The notes: generated by a model not told the origin, from the sequence alone. 64,000 nt of DNA from a bacterium BMS3Bbin08 (GCA_002897775.1 BDTR01000030.1:1-64000), one strand, 5' to 3'; shown: positions 39,871 through 50,181, counted from the stretch's first letter. A program made the numbers and translations.

Positions 39871-40656
39871 CTATCTGTTTGTCCATACGGTTATTATGAT
39901 AACAAAAGCAAGTAAAAAACGATAATACGCGAACGGTTTCAGAGAATGGTTCTGGAGAAAACGCAGAAGATATTTTATGGCGATATACCCTGTAACAGCT
40001 GAGACGGCAATGCCTGCCAGGAAAAGATCAGGCCTGACAGCGGCATCACCGGAAAGAACCAGTTTTCTTGTCTCCAGAAATCCGGCGCCGGCAATGATCG
40101 GCGTGCTCATCAGGAATGAGAACCTGGCGGCGGCCTGTCTTTGGACCCCCCTCATAAGACCTGCCACAATGGTGATCCCGGACCGTGAAACACCGGGCAC
40201 AAGGGCCAGGGCCTGCGCAATACCTATGATCAGGGCGTCTTTCCTGCTGATCTTATCCATGCCAATGCCTTCAGAGCCTTTTTTGACCTTTTCGGTGAAG
40301 AGCATAAGCGCGGCAACAACTGAAAGGGTGAAGATTATAAGCACAGGACTTCTCAGTCCTTCAACCGCGTCACGAAATATAAGTCCGGCAACCGCGGCAG
40401 GCACTGTGGCAATGAGGATATGCCATATCATGCCGTCTTTTCGGCGGGCTGTTCTTAAGAGCTCGACCCAGTCTTTTCTGAAATAAACCACAAGCGCGAT
40501 AAGGGTTCCCAGGTGCAGAGCCACATCAAAACCCAGGGTGTTGACCACTCCCTGCCATCCGAAAAACCAGGGAAGCAGGATAAGGTGCGCGGAACTGCTG
40601 ACAGGAATGAACTCTGTCAGTCCCTGCAGGATCCCCAGTATTATAGCTTCGAGCAT
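39871..40656 (-). CDS. uppP: Undecaprenyl-diphosphatase
   Basis: LGILQGLTEFIPVSSSAHLIL; ALVPGVSRSGITI. Confidence 0.97.
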   Translation of the reverse strand: MLEAIILGILQGLTEFIPVSSSAHLILLPWFFGWQGVVNTLGFDVALHLGTLIALVVYFRKDWVELLRTARRKDGMIWHILIATVPAAVAGLIFRDAVEGLRSPVLIIFTLSVVAALMLFTEKVKKGSEGIGMDKISRKDALIIGIAQALALVPGVSRSGITIVAGLMRGVQRQAAARFSFLMSTPIIAGAGFLETRKLVLSGDAAVRPDLFLAGIAVSAVTGYIAIKYLLRFLQNHSLKPFAYYRFLLAFVIIITVWTNR

Positions 40657-40745
40657 AGGAGATTATAACAAAAGACCCGCGACTTTTTTCGTGGACCCTT
40701 CGTCAGGTTTTCTTTTTTGCGCTTCTTTCTGCTAAACTTTTTTAG

Positions 40746-41024
40746 ATGACCGATAACGCTGAAAAACAGCCCCCTCCGGAAAAAGGTTCCAGGGGAGAAT
40801 TCGTCCGTTTTCTTGGTGTTGCCAGCACAGTGGGAATAAATTTCGTTGTATGCACTTTTGTCGGTTTTGCGATCGGCTACTGGCTTCTTGACAGCTATTT
40901 GAACACGTTTCCATGGTTCACCTTTATATTTCTTGTACTTGGGATCGCGGCGGCCTTCAGATATTTATTCAGGATCGCGGCAAAGGCGGGCAAAGAGGAA
41001 GAACCTGAAGAAACGAAAAAATGA
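40746..41024 (+). CDS. AtpZ/AtpI-like ATP synthase accessory membrane protein
   Basis: Two TM; FVGFAIGYWLLDSYLNTFPWFTFIFLVLGIAAAFRYLFRIA. Confidence 0.8.
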   Translation: MTDNAEKQPPPEKGSRGEFVRFLGVASTVGINFVVCTFVGFAIGYWLLDSYLNTFPWFTFIFLVLGIAAAFRYLFRIAAKAGKEEEPEETKK

Positions 41025-41063
41025 ACACAGTATCATTACAAAACGCGGTTCCGAGTTTCTGAT

Positions 41064-41414
41064 ATGGAGATACTTAAACGGGTAATGATCAAAAGCATTA
41101 TTATCCTGCTTCCGGCGGCAGGGGCGGCGGCTTTTTTAAAATGGGAAAAAATGCCGGAAGGCATTATCGCCGGAGGCGCGCTGGGACTTTTGAACCTGCG
41201 CGGACTGGTACGCAGCGTAGAAGGGCTTGCGGGCGCTGAAAAGGCCGCTTTAAGGATGGTCATCCTCAGCATGATCAGGTTAACCGTGCTGCTGGCAGTG
41301 ATTTTTCCCCTCATATGGCTTAGAATAGTTAATGTTATAGGCATGCTTATAGGGTTTACAATAGTTTTTATGCTGATCCTGTTCGAGGGAGCAAGGGTCG
41401 GGAGATCTTCGTGA
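41064..41414 (+). CDS. ATP synthase subunit I-like membrane protein
   Basis: Four-TM pattern typical of AtpI-family proteins; adjacent to AtpZ-like gene. Confidence 0.6.
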   Translation: MEILKRVMIKSIIILLPAAGAAAFLKWEKMPEGIIAGGALGLLNLRGLVRSVEGLAGAEKAALRMVILSMIRLTVLLAVIFPLIWLRIVNVIGMLIGFTIVFMLILFEGARVGRSS

Positions 41415-41451
41415 AACCCGGCAAGACAAACAGCTGACATGGGAATGCACA

Positions 41452-42057
41452 ATGCGTAAACAGACTTCATCCGGATCAATGAAGAAAAGTCTGATCGATC
41501 TTGTTATTGCGCGCTCGTTCAAATTTACCGAAAAGCCGGCATTTAAACTCGCGTCAGGCAGAAAAAGCTGTTTTTATTTTAACTGCAAGCCGGTCACCCT
41601 CAGCCCCCAGGGCATGTTCCTTATAGGAAACCTCCTGTACAGGCTTATTAAAAAAGAGAAGTCATGGAAGGTAAAGGCCGTAGGAGGGCTCACACTTGGC
41701 GCTGATCCGGTGGCGGCCGCGGTGTGTTACACTTCGCACGTGAAAAAACAGCCTTTAGAGGCGTTTGTCGTGAGGAAAGAACCCAAAAAACACGGTACCA
41801 TGCTCTGGGTGGAAGGCCACGTTAAAAAGGGCGACAGGGTAATAATCGTGGAGGATGTTATTACAACCGGCGGTTCTACGATAAAAGCCATTAAAAGGGC
41901 CAGGCTCGGCGGACTGAAAGTCGCGGGTGTGGTCGTTCTTATTGACAGGCAGGAAGGCGGCAAAGAGGCAATAGAGAAAATGAAAGTGCCGGTCAGGACA
42001 CTGCTTACAAAAGAAGAGATATTTAAGGTTTATACAAACCTGTTTTCAGGCAAATAG
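41452..42057 (+). CDS. pyrE: Orotate phosphoribosyltransferase
   Basis: FKLASGRKSCFYFNCKPVTL; VIIVEDVITTGGSTIKAI (PRPP motif). Confidence 0.95.
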   Translation: MRKQTSSGSMKKSLIDLVIARSFKFTEKPAFKLASGRKSCFYFNCKPVTLSPQGMFLIGNLLYRLIKKEKSWKVKAVGGLTLGADPVAAAVCYTSHVKKQPLEAFVVRKEPKKHGTMLWVEGHVKKGDRVIIVEDVITTGGSTIKAIKRARLGGLKVAGVVVLIDRQEGGKEAIEKMKVPVRTLLTKEEIFKVYTNLFSGK

Positions 42058-42122
42058 CGATGACAGGTTTTTTCAGGAATTCATATAGAACCAATGACTA
42101 AAACCCAGGCAGGCCAGCCTTG

Positions 42123-44084
42123 ATGGCAGATTACGGCTTGCATAGACCTTTTCTCCATATATTATTGATCATCCTGCTCAGTCTGATCGCATATTCCAAC
42201 ACATTCCATAGCCCATTTCAGTTTGATGATGTGCGGGTTATCGTTGAAAACCCGATTATAAAAGACATACAGTTCTTTGTTGAGCCTTCAAAAGCTAAAG
42301 CATTCCCAGGAGCTTTTGGCTATGATGCGTTGAATACCAGGTTCATCGGGTATCTGACATTTGCACTGAATTATAAAATTGGCGGTCTTGATGTTACAGG
42401 CTATCATATAGTTAATTTATTAATTCATATAAGTGTGGCAGTGCTTATATATTTTTTTATTCTGCTCTCCTTCAGGACCCCTGTATTGAGTGAATCGCCT
42501 TTAAGAGCTTATCAGGTGCAAATAGCGGTTTTCACCGCGCTTCTGTTTGCCTGCCACCCTGTCCAGACGCAGGCCGTTACTTATATATGGCAGCGTGTAA
42601 CATCTCTTGCAGCCCTGCTGTATATGCTGTCATTGACAGCATATATCAAGTATAGGCTTATTAATGGCCGGGCATCCCTGAAGTCTTTATTTTTCTACCT
42701 TATCTGCATTCTTTCAGCAGTTACTGCCATGAAGACAAAGGAGACGGCCATTATGCTTCCGGTCACGATCGTCATGTATGAATTCATGTTTTTTAAAGAG
42801 AAGTTAAAGCGAAGGATGCTTTGCCTGACGCCCCTTCTCTTTACCATGCTCATTATCCCTTTGAGCCTTATAAGTTGGGATATGACCCTATTGGAAATGG
42901 CAGGAGATATTAATGAGGTAACCAGAGGCGCTTCAGTACTGCCCCGATGGGTATATCTTATCACTGAATTCAGGGTAATAATCACATATATCAGACTGAT
43001 CTTTTTTCCTGTTGGCCAGAACCTTGACTATGATTATCCGGCATACCAGAGTTTTTTCGATACAGAGGTTTTATTGTCCTTTGTATTCCTTGTCTCGCTT
43101 CTGAGTTTCAGTTTGTATTTGTATTACCGGTACAGACGGACTGCAACGCATGTGCGTCTTATATCATTCGGGGTTTTCTGGTTTTTTATCAACCTGCTGC
43201 TGGAGTCGAGCATTATACCGCTTAATAATGTGATCTTTGAGCACAGGCTGTATCTGCCTTCAATAGGGGTATTTCTTGCGATAACCACATTAATATTTAT
43301 GGCCGTAGAAAAGCTGAAAAAAAGAAATTACCAGATAGAAAAAGCAGTTGCAGCTGGACTGATGATCATAACGTTAGTACTTACAGGCGCGGCTTACGCC
43401 AGGAATGAAGTATGGAAGGATCAGAAAACCCTGTGGGAGGACGTGGTGAAGAACAGTCCCGATAAACCCAGGGGGCATATAGGTCTTGGATCTGCCTATA
43501 AATCCCAGGGTCTGATTGATGATGCAATAAAGCAGTTCGAAATTGCGATCAGTCTCGATCCTGGAAATTCAAAGGCGCATAATAATCTTGGGAATGCCTA
43601 TAGATCTCAGGGAAGAATGAATATGGCGTTGGAACAATATAAGGCCGCCATTAAATTTGATCCTGATAATTTTGAAGCATACAATAATATTGGTATAACA
43701 TATAAGTCTCAGGGGCAGCTTGGCATGGCCAAGGAGAATTATCATGCGGCACTCAAATTGAACCCGAATTATCCCAAAGCTCATAATAATATTGGAAATA
43801 TATATAAATCAGAAGGTCATCCTGAGATTGCTATAAAACATTATCAGACAGCAATCAATCTCGACAAAGACTACGCAGCCCCCTATATAAACCTGGGGAA
43901 TGTCTACATGTCTCTTGACTCTATTGATCGCGCAATAGATAGTTACCGGACCGCTGTAAGACTTGATCCGTTTAGCGCGGAAGCGCATTACAATCTTGCT
44001 GTTGCATACAGGGCAAGCGGATTAATTGAACAGGCCGAGGAGCATTACAGTGCCGCGGCAGGACTGATGAAGAAAAGAAAGTGA
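42123..44084 (+). CDS. Multi-TM TPR protein, TMTC/GT-C-like putative glycosyltransferase (copy A)
   Basis: SNTFHSPFQFDDVRVIVENPIIKD near N-terminus, about 10 TM, six C-terminal TPRs; paralog at 47317. Confidence 0.75.
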   Translation: MADYGLHRPFLHILLIILLSLIAYSNTFHSPFQFDDVRVIVENPIIKDIQFFVEPSKAKAFPGAFGYDALNTRFIGYLTFALNYKIGGLDVTGYHIVNLLIHISVAVLIYFFILLSFRTPVLSESPLRAYQVQIAVFTALLFACHPVQTQAVTYIWQRVTSLAALLYMLSLTAYIKYRLINGRASLKSLFFYLICILSAVTAMKTKETAIMLPVTIVMYEFMFFKEKLKRRMLCLTPLLFTMLIIPLSLISWDMTLLEMAGDINEVTRGASVLPRWVYLITEFRVIITYIRLIFFPVGQNLDYDYPAYQSFFDTEVLLSFVFLVSLLSFSLYLYYRYRRTATHVRLISFGVFWFFINLLLESSIIPLNNVIFEHRLYLPSIGVFLAITTLIFMAVEKLKKRNYQIEKAVAAGLMIITLVLTGAAYARNEVWKDQKTLWEDVVKNSPDKPRGHIGLGSAYKSQGLIDDAIKQFEIAISLDPGNSKAHNNLGNAYRSQGRMNMALEQYKAAIKFDPDNFEAYNNIGITYKSQGQLGMAKENYHAALKLNPNYPKAHNNIGNIYKSEGHPEIAIKHYQTAINLDKDYAAPYINLGNVYMSLDSIDRAIDSYRTAVRLDPFSAEAHYNLAVAYRASGLIEQAEEHYSAAAGLMKKRK

Positions 44085-44296
44085 GTTTTATTGACCTTAT
44101 CATGCCGGCTGATGAGTATTACGGTTTGCGGCAGAACCTATAAGCCTTTTTATGCATAAAAGACGTAACTTGTACCCGGATCAGCATAACCTGATGAGAT
44201 ATCCAGGGAGAACTTTAATATGCAAAAAACTCAGGATTGATTTAAAATACCAAAATAACATGGGCCCTATATCAGCGAAGATCAATAATAGAAATT

Positions 44297-45151
44297 ATGA
44301 ATGATGCGAGTATAATCATACCTGCATATAACGAAGAAACCGGTATTGCCGCGATACTGGACAAGCTGACGCTTATGGGGGATCAATATGAAGTTATTGT
44401 TGTTGATGACGGCTCGGAAGATAAAACCGCAGGGGTAGTCAAAAATTACCTGAATATAAAGTTGATCCGCCATGATCATAATTTAGGATACGGAGCCGCC
44501 CTTAAAACAGGCATTAAAGCCGCAACGAACGATACTATAGCGATTATAGATGCCGATGGAACATATCCGGACGGGCAGATCCCTGACCTGATTAAGGTTA
44601 TGAAAGAAGGCGATTATGCAATGGTGGTTGGGGCGCGGACCGGAAAGAATGTGAAAATCCCCCTGATCAGAAAACCGGCTAAATGGTTTATTAACAAGCT
44701 TGCCAATTATCTGGTGGGAACCAGAATACCGGATCTTAACTCCGGATTGAGAGTAATGAAGAAGTCCGCGCTTGACAGTTTCATCCATATTTTGCCGGAT
44801 GGATTCTCTTTTACCACTACTATTACACTGGCAATGCTCACTAATGGATATGCAGTGAAATATGTACCTATAAATTATTTTAGACGTGAAGGAAAATCAA
44901 AAATACGACCTGTTAGAGATACTCTTAATTTTATTCAATTGATCATCAGAACGGTTTTATACTTTAATCCCCTGAAAATCTTTGTTCCGTTGAGTATTTG
45001 TTTGGTGTTTATCGCTTTTATCGTATTGATTGTGAGCCAGCTTTATCTCGGCAGGGCCATGGATGTGACCTTCGGTGTGATTCTCATGACTGCCGTAATG
45101 GTTCTGGCTATTGGAATGCTCGCGGATCTGATAGATAAAAGGCTTCAGTAA
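44297..45151 (+). CDS. GT2 family glycosyltransferase with C-terminal TM segments
   Basis: ASIIIPAYNEETGIAAIL...VIVVDDGSEDKT...IIDADGTYPDGQIPDL. Confidence 0.93.
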   Translation: MNDASIIIPAYNEETGIAAILDKLTLMGDQYEVIVVDDGSEDKTAGVVKNYLNIKLIRHDHNLGYGAALKTGIKAATNDTIAIIDADGTYPDGQIPDLIKVMKEGDYAMVVGARTGKNVKIPLIRKPAKWFINKLANYLVGTRIPDLNSGLRVMKKSALDSFIHILPDGFSFTTTITLAMLTNGYAVKYVPINYFRREGKSKIRPVRDTLNFIQLIIRTVLYFNPLKIFVPLSICLVFIAFIVLIVSQLYLGRAMDVTFGVILMTAVMVLAIGMLADLIDKRLQ

Positions 45152-46591
45152 ATGAAAGTACTCTTAATCAATCCTCCCAGAGAAAATGAAATTATTGGGA
45201 ATAACCCCTCTATTATAGAAGAGGAAAGAGGTTTTAACCCTCCATTGGGGCTGTTGTATATTGCCGCCTATCTGGAAAAACACACAGAGCATGAAATATC
45301 AGTTATTGACGCGCAGGTTGAAAGGCTGAATTATTCTTCTCTGGCTGCGCGCATCAGTGAGTTTGCCCCCGACATTGCAGGCCTGACAACAATGACGATG
45401 ACTTTAATAGATGTAATGAAAACAGCAGGCATTATAAAACAAACGGATAAAAACATTAAGGTTGTTCTGGGAGGACCCCATGTGCATCTCTTTCCGGAGG
45501 AGTCAGTAAATCTGCGGAATGTAGATTATATTGTCCTTGGGGAAGGGGAAGAGGCATTTAAGGACCTGCTTGACCATATGGATAATAAGCAGGCATTAAT
45601 GAACATTGCCGGGCTGGTATTCAAAGAAGACGGTAATATTATTCATACTGGGTTACGTCCCCCCATTAAAGATCTTGACCGGCTGCCTTTCCCTGCCCGG
45701 CATCTTGTCCCGTATAAGAAATATACTTCACTTTTATCAAAGGGGAATATAGCTACAACCGTTTTCACAAGCCGCGGCTGTCCGTTTAAATGCACCTTTT
45801 GTGACCGGCCTCATCTTGGAAAGGTGTTCAGGGCGCGAAGCGCCGGCAATGTAGTTGATGAACTGGAGTTATGCAGCAAACTGGGAATTCATGATTTCCT
45901 GTTTTATGATGACACTTTTACCGTAAACAAAAAAAGGGTAATGGATATTTGTAACGAAATCGTAAAAAGGAAGCTTGATATCGGTTGGGACATTAGAGCA
46001 AGGATTGATACTGTCGATGAAGAGATGCTGAAAAATCTAAAAAAAGCAGGATGCCGGGGGATTCACTATGGAATAGAAGCAGGCACTGAAAAAATTCTAA
46101 AGGTGCTTAACAAGCGTATTACCATACTACAGGCACAGCATGTCTTTGACCTGACAAGAAAATACAGGATCCCGATTTTAGCCTATTTTATGATAGGCAA
46201 TCCGGCAGAAACAAGAGATGATATCTTTACAACTTTTAGTGTTATGAAAGAATTAGATCCGGATTATGTCCATATGACTATCCTGACCCCGTTCCCGGGC
46301 ACAAAGATTTACTTTGATGGTTTAAAGAACGGGATAATCAGGAAAGACTACTGGAAGGAGTTTGCGGAGGATCCGAAACCTGATTTTATCCCGCCTCACT
46401 GGGACGAGCTTTTTTCAAGGAATGAACTTAATGATTTACTTGTCAAGGGATATAAGGGCTTTTACATAAGGCCCTCCTATATATTAAAAAGAATCGGCGC
46501 GCTCCGGTCATTCTCCGAGTTGAAGAAAAAAGCAGCAGCCGGTTTAAAGGTTTTTTTTATGAAACAGTTTACCGGCAGAAATATAAAGTAG
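45152..46591 (+). CDS. B12-binding-domain radical SAM protein
   Basis: N-terminal LLINPPRENE; radical SAM motif FTSRGCPFKCTFCDRP. Confidence 0.95.
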   Translation: MKVLLINPPRENEIIGNNPSIIEEERGFNPPLGLLYIAAYLEKHTEHEISVIDAQVERLNYSSLAARISEFAPDIAGLTTMTMTLIDVMKTAGIIKQTDKNIKVVLGGPHVHLFPEESVNLRNVDYIVLGEGEEAFKDLLDHMDNKQALMNIAGLVFKEDGNIIHTGLRPPIKDLDRLPFPARHLVPYKKYTSLLSKGNIATTVFTSRGCPFKCTFCDRPHLGKVFRARSAGNVVDELELCSKLGIHDFLFYDDTFTVNKKRVMDICNEIVKRKLDIGWDIRARIDTVDEEMLKNLKKAGCRGIHYGIEAGTEKILKVLNKRITILQAQHVFDLTRKYRIPILAYFMIGNPAETRDDIFTTFSVMKELDPDYVHMTILTPFPGTKIYFDGLKNGIIRKDYWKEFAEDPKPDFIPPHWDELFSRNELNDLLVKGYKGFYIRPSYILKRIGALRSFSELKKKAAAGLKVFFMKQFTGRNIK

Positions 46592-46610
46592 ATATATAAA
46601 GAAAAGCCGG

Positions 46611-47144
46611 GTGTTTATTCGAACATATGAGGATATCGGTATTTTGGATAAAGAATATCATTCAGGAAGAAAAACAAAAAAATCTCTTATATACAGGCTT
46701 AACAGAAGGACTAAGGAAGCAATAGATTCTATTGAGAAGCATTTCTCCGGGAGCCCGTCTCTAATTCTTGACCTGGGTGCCGCTGACGGCCTTATGCCGG
46801 GAATGATAAAAAATATGTATCCCTCTGCCCTCTGTATCGGGGTTGAATCATCAAAAGAACTCATAGAAACAAACACAGACAGGCGCATCACTCTTCTACA
46901 CGGAAATGCGAACAACCTTACCATGGACAGTAATACTGTCGATATAGTACTGGCAGCAGCCGTAATTGAACATATGCCGGACCCTGAAAAATTCTTAAGA
47001 GAGGCTAAAAGAGCACTTAAGCCTCACGGACTGATCATCCTTACTTCGCCTGTCCCGTTCCGGGAAAAGGCTGCAACAATGGTTGGACACTTGCGTGATG
47101 AACAGCACTGTAATGAAATTATTTATTTGCTAATCAGCTTCTAA
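46611..47144 (+). CDS. Class I SAM methyltransferase, apparently C-terminally truncated
   Basis: ILDLGAADGLMPGMI...VDIVLAAAVIEHMPDPEKFLREAKRALKPHGLIILTSPVP; ends shortly after HLRDEQHC. Confidence 0.8.
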   Translation: MFIRTYEDIGILDKEYHSGRKTKKSLIYRLNRRTKEAIDSIEKHFSGSPSLILDLGAADGLMPGMIKNMYPSALCIGVESSKELIETNTDRRITLLHGNANNLTMDSNTVDIVLAAAVIEHMPDPEKFLREAKRALKPHGLIILTSPVPFREKAATMVGHLRDEQHCNEIIYLLISF

Positions 47145-47316
47145 TTGGAGAAAAACAGAATTCCCAAAGAGCATCTTAAAATATTTTGTGTGCTTAACTA
47201 CATAGTAAGTCCGCAGCTTACATATTAATTAATCGCGATAGACGGAATTTGAAACAAAAACAATTTTATGGGGATGTGCACAATTTATATATAGAACACG
47301 ACTGTCGGAATCATTA

Positions 47317-49176
47317 ATGAAGACAATAGACCTTCGCAGACCGTTTCTCCATATCTTATTGATCATCTTTCTCAGCCTGGTTGCTTACTCCAACACATTC
47401 CACAGCCCTTTTCAGTTTGATGACATGCCCGGAATAGTTGATAACCCGATTATCAAAGATCTGCAGTTATTTGTTAAGCCTTCAAAGGCTGAAGTATTCG
47501 ACGAATATCTGGAATACAATACGTTTAAAAGCAGATATGTGAGTTATCTGACGTTTGCGTTGAATTATAAAGCGGGCGGCCTTAATGTTGTCGGATATCA
47601 TATAGTCAATCTCATAATCCATATCAGCGCGGCGTTAGTCATATATTTTCTTATTATGCTTACTTTCAGGACGCCATATTTACGCGGGTCGCCGATCAGA
47701 GCATACAATGTTCACATAGCGTTTTTTACCGCGGTTATCTTTGCCTGCCATCCCATACAGACTCAGGCGGTAACCTATATATGGCAGAGGTCTGCGTCTC
47801 TGGCCGCGCTGTTGTATATACTCTCTTTAGCGTCCTATATCAAATGGAGACTCTCAAGTGACCGGACTTCTTCAAAAGGATTTTTTTTCTATCTGGTATG
47901 TATAATCTCCGCTATCCTTGCCATGAAAACCAAGGAGATTGCTTTTATGCTTCCTTTAACCATTGCGCTGTATGAATTTCTCTTCTTTGAGGGGAGCCTG
48001 CGCAGGAGAACTCTTTGGCTGATACCAATTATTCTCTGCATATTTATAATTCCCCTTACTCTCATTAGCATAGATAAACCGGTTGGAGAGCTTATAGGGG
48101 ATATGAGTAAAAACATAAGGGGCAACTCGGAACTTTCCAGATCGTTGTACCTTATCACGTCATTCAGGGTAATAATCACATATATCAGGCTTATCTTTTT
48201 TCCTGTTGGCCAGAACCTTGACTATGATTATCCGGTATACCAGTCGTTTTTCGATACAGAGGTTTTACTCTCCTTTGTATTCCTTGTATCTCTTCCGGGT
48301 TTGAGTGTGTATTTGTATTACCGGTACAGAGACACAGTGAAGCACATACGTCTTATATTATTTGGGGTTTTCTGGTTTTTTATTAACCTGCTTCTTGAGT
48401 CGAGCGTCATACCTCTTAACAACGTAATCTTTGAGCACCGGTTGTATCTGCCTTCAATAGGGGTGTTTCTGGTGATAACCGTATTGCTTTTTATGGCTGT
48501 GGAGAAGCTGAAGAAAAGAAATTTCCAGATAGAAAAAGCGGTTGTAACGGGACTGATAATTATAACGTTTGTACTTACAGGGGCGGCTTACGCCAGGAAC
48601 GGAGTGTGGAAGGATGAGAAAACCCTGTGGGAGAACGTAGTGAAGAACAGCCCCGATAAACCGAGAGGCCATATTAATCTGGGCAACGTTTTCCTTTCTC
48701 AAGGTAAATCTGACAAAGCAATGGAACAATATCTGATCGCCTTGAAACTCGATCCGGAAAGTTCAGAGGCGTGTTATAATCTTGGGAATGTTTTTATCGC
48801 TCAGGGAAAGTTTGACAAGGCAACAGAGCAGTATCTGATGACCATAAAACTTGATCCACATAATTATTCGGCACATTATAATCTGGGCAACACCTATCAA
48901 TCGCAGGGCCTTACTGACAAGGCAATAGAGCAGTACCAGACTGCCATTCGACTCAAGCCGGATCATCAGGGAGCGTATAATAATCTGGGCATTGCCTATC
49001 AATCACAGGGTCTTACTGACAAGGCAATAGAGCAGTACCGGACCGCGATCAGGCTTAATCCCGGATTTTCAGGGGCATATTATAATCTGGGCACTGCTTA
49101 TCAGACAAAAGGGTTGATCAGTAAGGCAAGGGAACATTACGAGATGGCCGCAAAGCTTCTGAAGGACAGGAAGTAA
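47317..49176 (+). CDS. Multi-TM TPR protein, TMTC/GT-C-like putative glycosyltransferase (copy B)
   Basis: Paralog of 42123-44084: SNTFHSPFQFDDMPGIVDNPIIKD; C-terminal TPRs. Confidence 0.75.
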   Translation: MKTIDLRRPFLHILLIIFLSLVAYSNTFHSPFQFDDMPGIVDNPIIKDLQLFVKPSKAEVFDEYLEYNTFKSRYVSYLTFALNYKAGGLNVVGYHIVNLIIHISAALVIYFLIMLTFRTPYLRGSPIRAYNVHIAFFTAVIFACHPIQTQAVTYIWQRSASLAALLYILSLASYIKWRLSSDRTSSKGFFFYLVCIISAILAMKTKEIAFMLPLTIALYEFLFFEGSLRRRTLWLIPIILCIFIIPLTLISIDKPVGELIGDMSKNIRGNSELSRSLYLITSFRVIITYIRLIFFPVGQNLDYDYPVYQSFFDTEVLLSFVFLVSLPGLSVYLYYRYRDTVKHIRLILFGVFWFFINLLLESSVIPLNNVIFEHRLYLPSIGVFLVITVLLFMAVEKLKKRNFQIEKAVVTGLIIITFVLTGAAYARNGVWKDEKTLWENVVKNSPDKPRGHINLGNVFLSQGKSDKAMEQYLIALKLDPESSEACYNLGNVFIAQGKFDKATEQYLMTIKLDPHNYSAHYNLGNTYQSQGLTDKAIEQYQTAIRLKPDHQGAYNNLGIAYQSQGLTDKAIEQYRTAIRLNPGFSGAYYNLGTAYQTKGLISKAREHYEMAAKLLKDRK

Positions 49177-49179
49177 GAG

Positions 49180-50013
49180 CTAACTTCCCCATATTCTGGG
49201 ATCCAGGGCGTCCCTTAGACCCTCGCCCAGCAGATTGTAGCCCAATACGGTCACCAGTATCGCAAGGCCCGGAAACACCGAGAGCCACCATGCTATCTCA
49301 ATGTTGTCCTTGCCCAGCGTGAGGATATTGCCCCAGCTTGGTATGGGCGGCTGTACACCCAATCCCAGAAAACTGAGCGCAGATTCCACAAGGATCGCGC
49401 TGGCTACGCCCAGTATGGCTGATACGAACACAGGCGTCATGCTGTTCACCATGATATGTTTAAAAATGATCCTCATATTGCCTGCGCCCAGGGCCTTCGC
49501 GGCAAGGACAAATTCCCTTTCCTTTAGAGACAGGAACTCCGCCCTTACGAGCCGTGCCACACCCATCCACGATGTGATCCCTATAATGATCATGATATTC
49601 CATATGCTTGGGCCCACAAAGGCGATCACCGCAAGGATGAAAAAGAAAGAAGGAATGGACAGCATGATGTCTATGAACCGCGTGATGATCCTGTCTGTCC
49701 AGCCGCTGTAGTATCCTGCCAGCGCGCCGAGGACCATACCGATGATAGTTGCTATGCCTACAGCAACAAAACCAACGGCAAGCGATATACGGCTGCCGTA
49801 CATCATCCTTGAAAGCACGTCCCTTCCAAGATCATCGGTGCCCATGGGGTGTTTTATGTTTGGAGACTCAAGAACGTGTCTTCTGTCGATCTCATGCGGG
49901 TCAAAAGGAGAGATAACCGACGCGAACCCGGCTATTAAGAAAAGGACGACAACAATAATTCCTCCTGCGACCGCAAGCCTGTTCTTTTTTAATCTGCGCC
50001 AGATCAATTTCAT
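49180..50013 (-). CDS. Dipeptide/oligopeptide ABC transporter permease (DppC-like)
   Basis: HPMGTDDLGRDVLSRMMYGSRISL; VESALSFLGLGVQPPIPSWG. Confidence 0.95.
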   Translation of the reverse strand: MKLIWRRLKKNRLAVAGGIIVVVLFLIAGFASVISPFDPHEIDRRHVLESPNIKHPMGTDDLGRDVLSRMMYGSRISLAVGFVAVGIATIIGMVLGALAGYYSGWTDRIITRFIDIMLSIPSFFFILAVIAFVGPSIWNIMIIIGITSWMGVARLVRAEFLSLKEREFVLAAKALGAGNMRIIFKHIMVNSMTPVFVSAILGVASAILVESALSFLGLGVQPPIPSWGNILTLGKDNIEIAWWLSVFPGLAILVTVLGYNLLGEGLRDALDPRIWGS

Positions 50014-50181
50014 AACTCTTTGCTCATAGTCCTCAAATTTTACATTGCTGATTTAGTGGTCACCCTTCGGGCAAGCACAATGTAAGGAATAATTATTATT
50101 AAATTCACTCGCCACGACTACCTACCGGTAGTCAGCCTCGCTATGCATTTATAAATTATTATTCTCGCTACTCGGTTCTTT

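Noticed and set aside
50040-50175. Intergenic hairpin GACTACC-TACC-GGTAGTC between the DppB-like and DppC-like genes considered as a riboswitch or mobile element
   Set aside because: Short isolated hairpin without terminal repeats or a recognisable aptamer; probably a processing or stability element.
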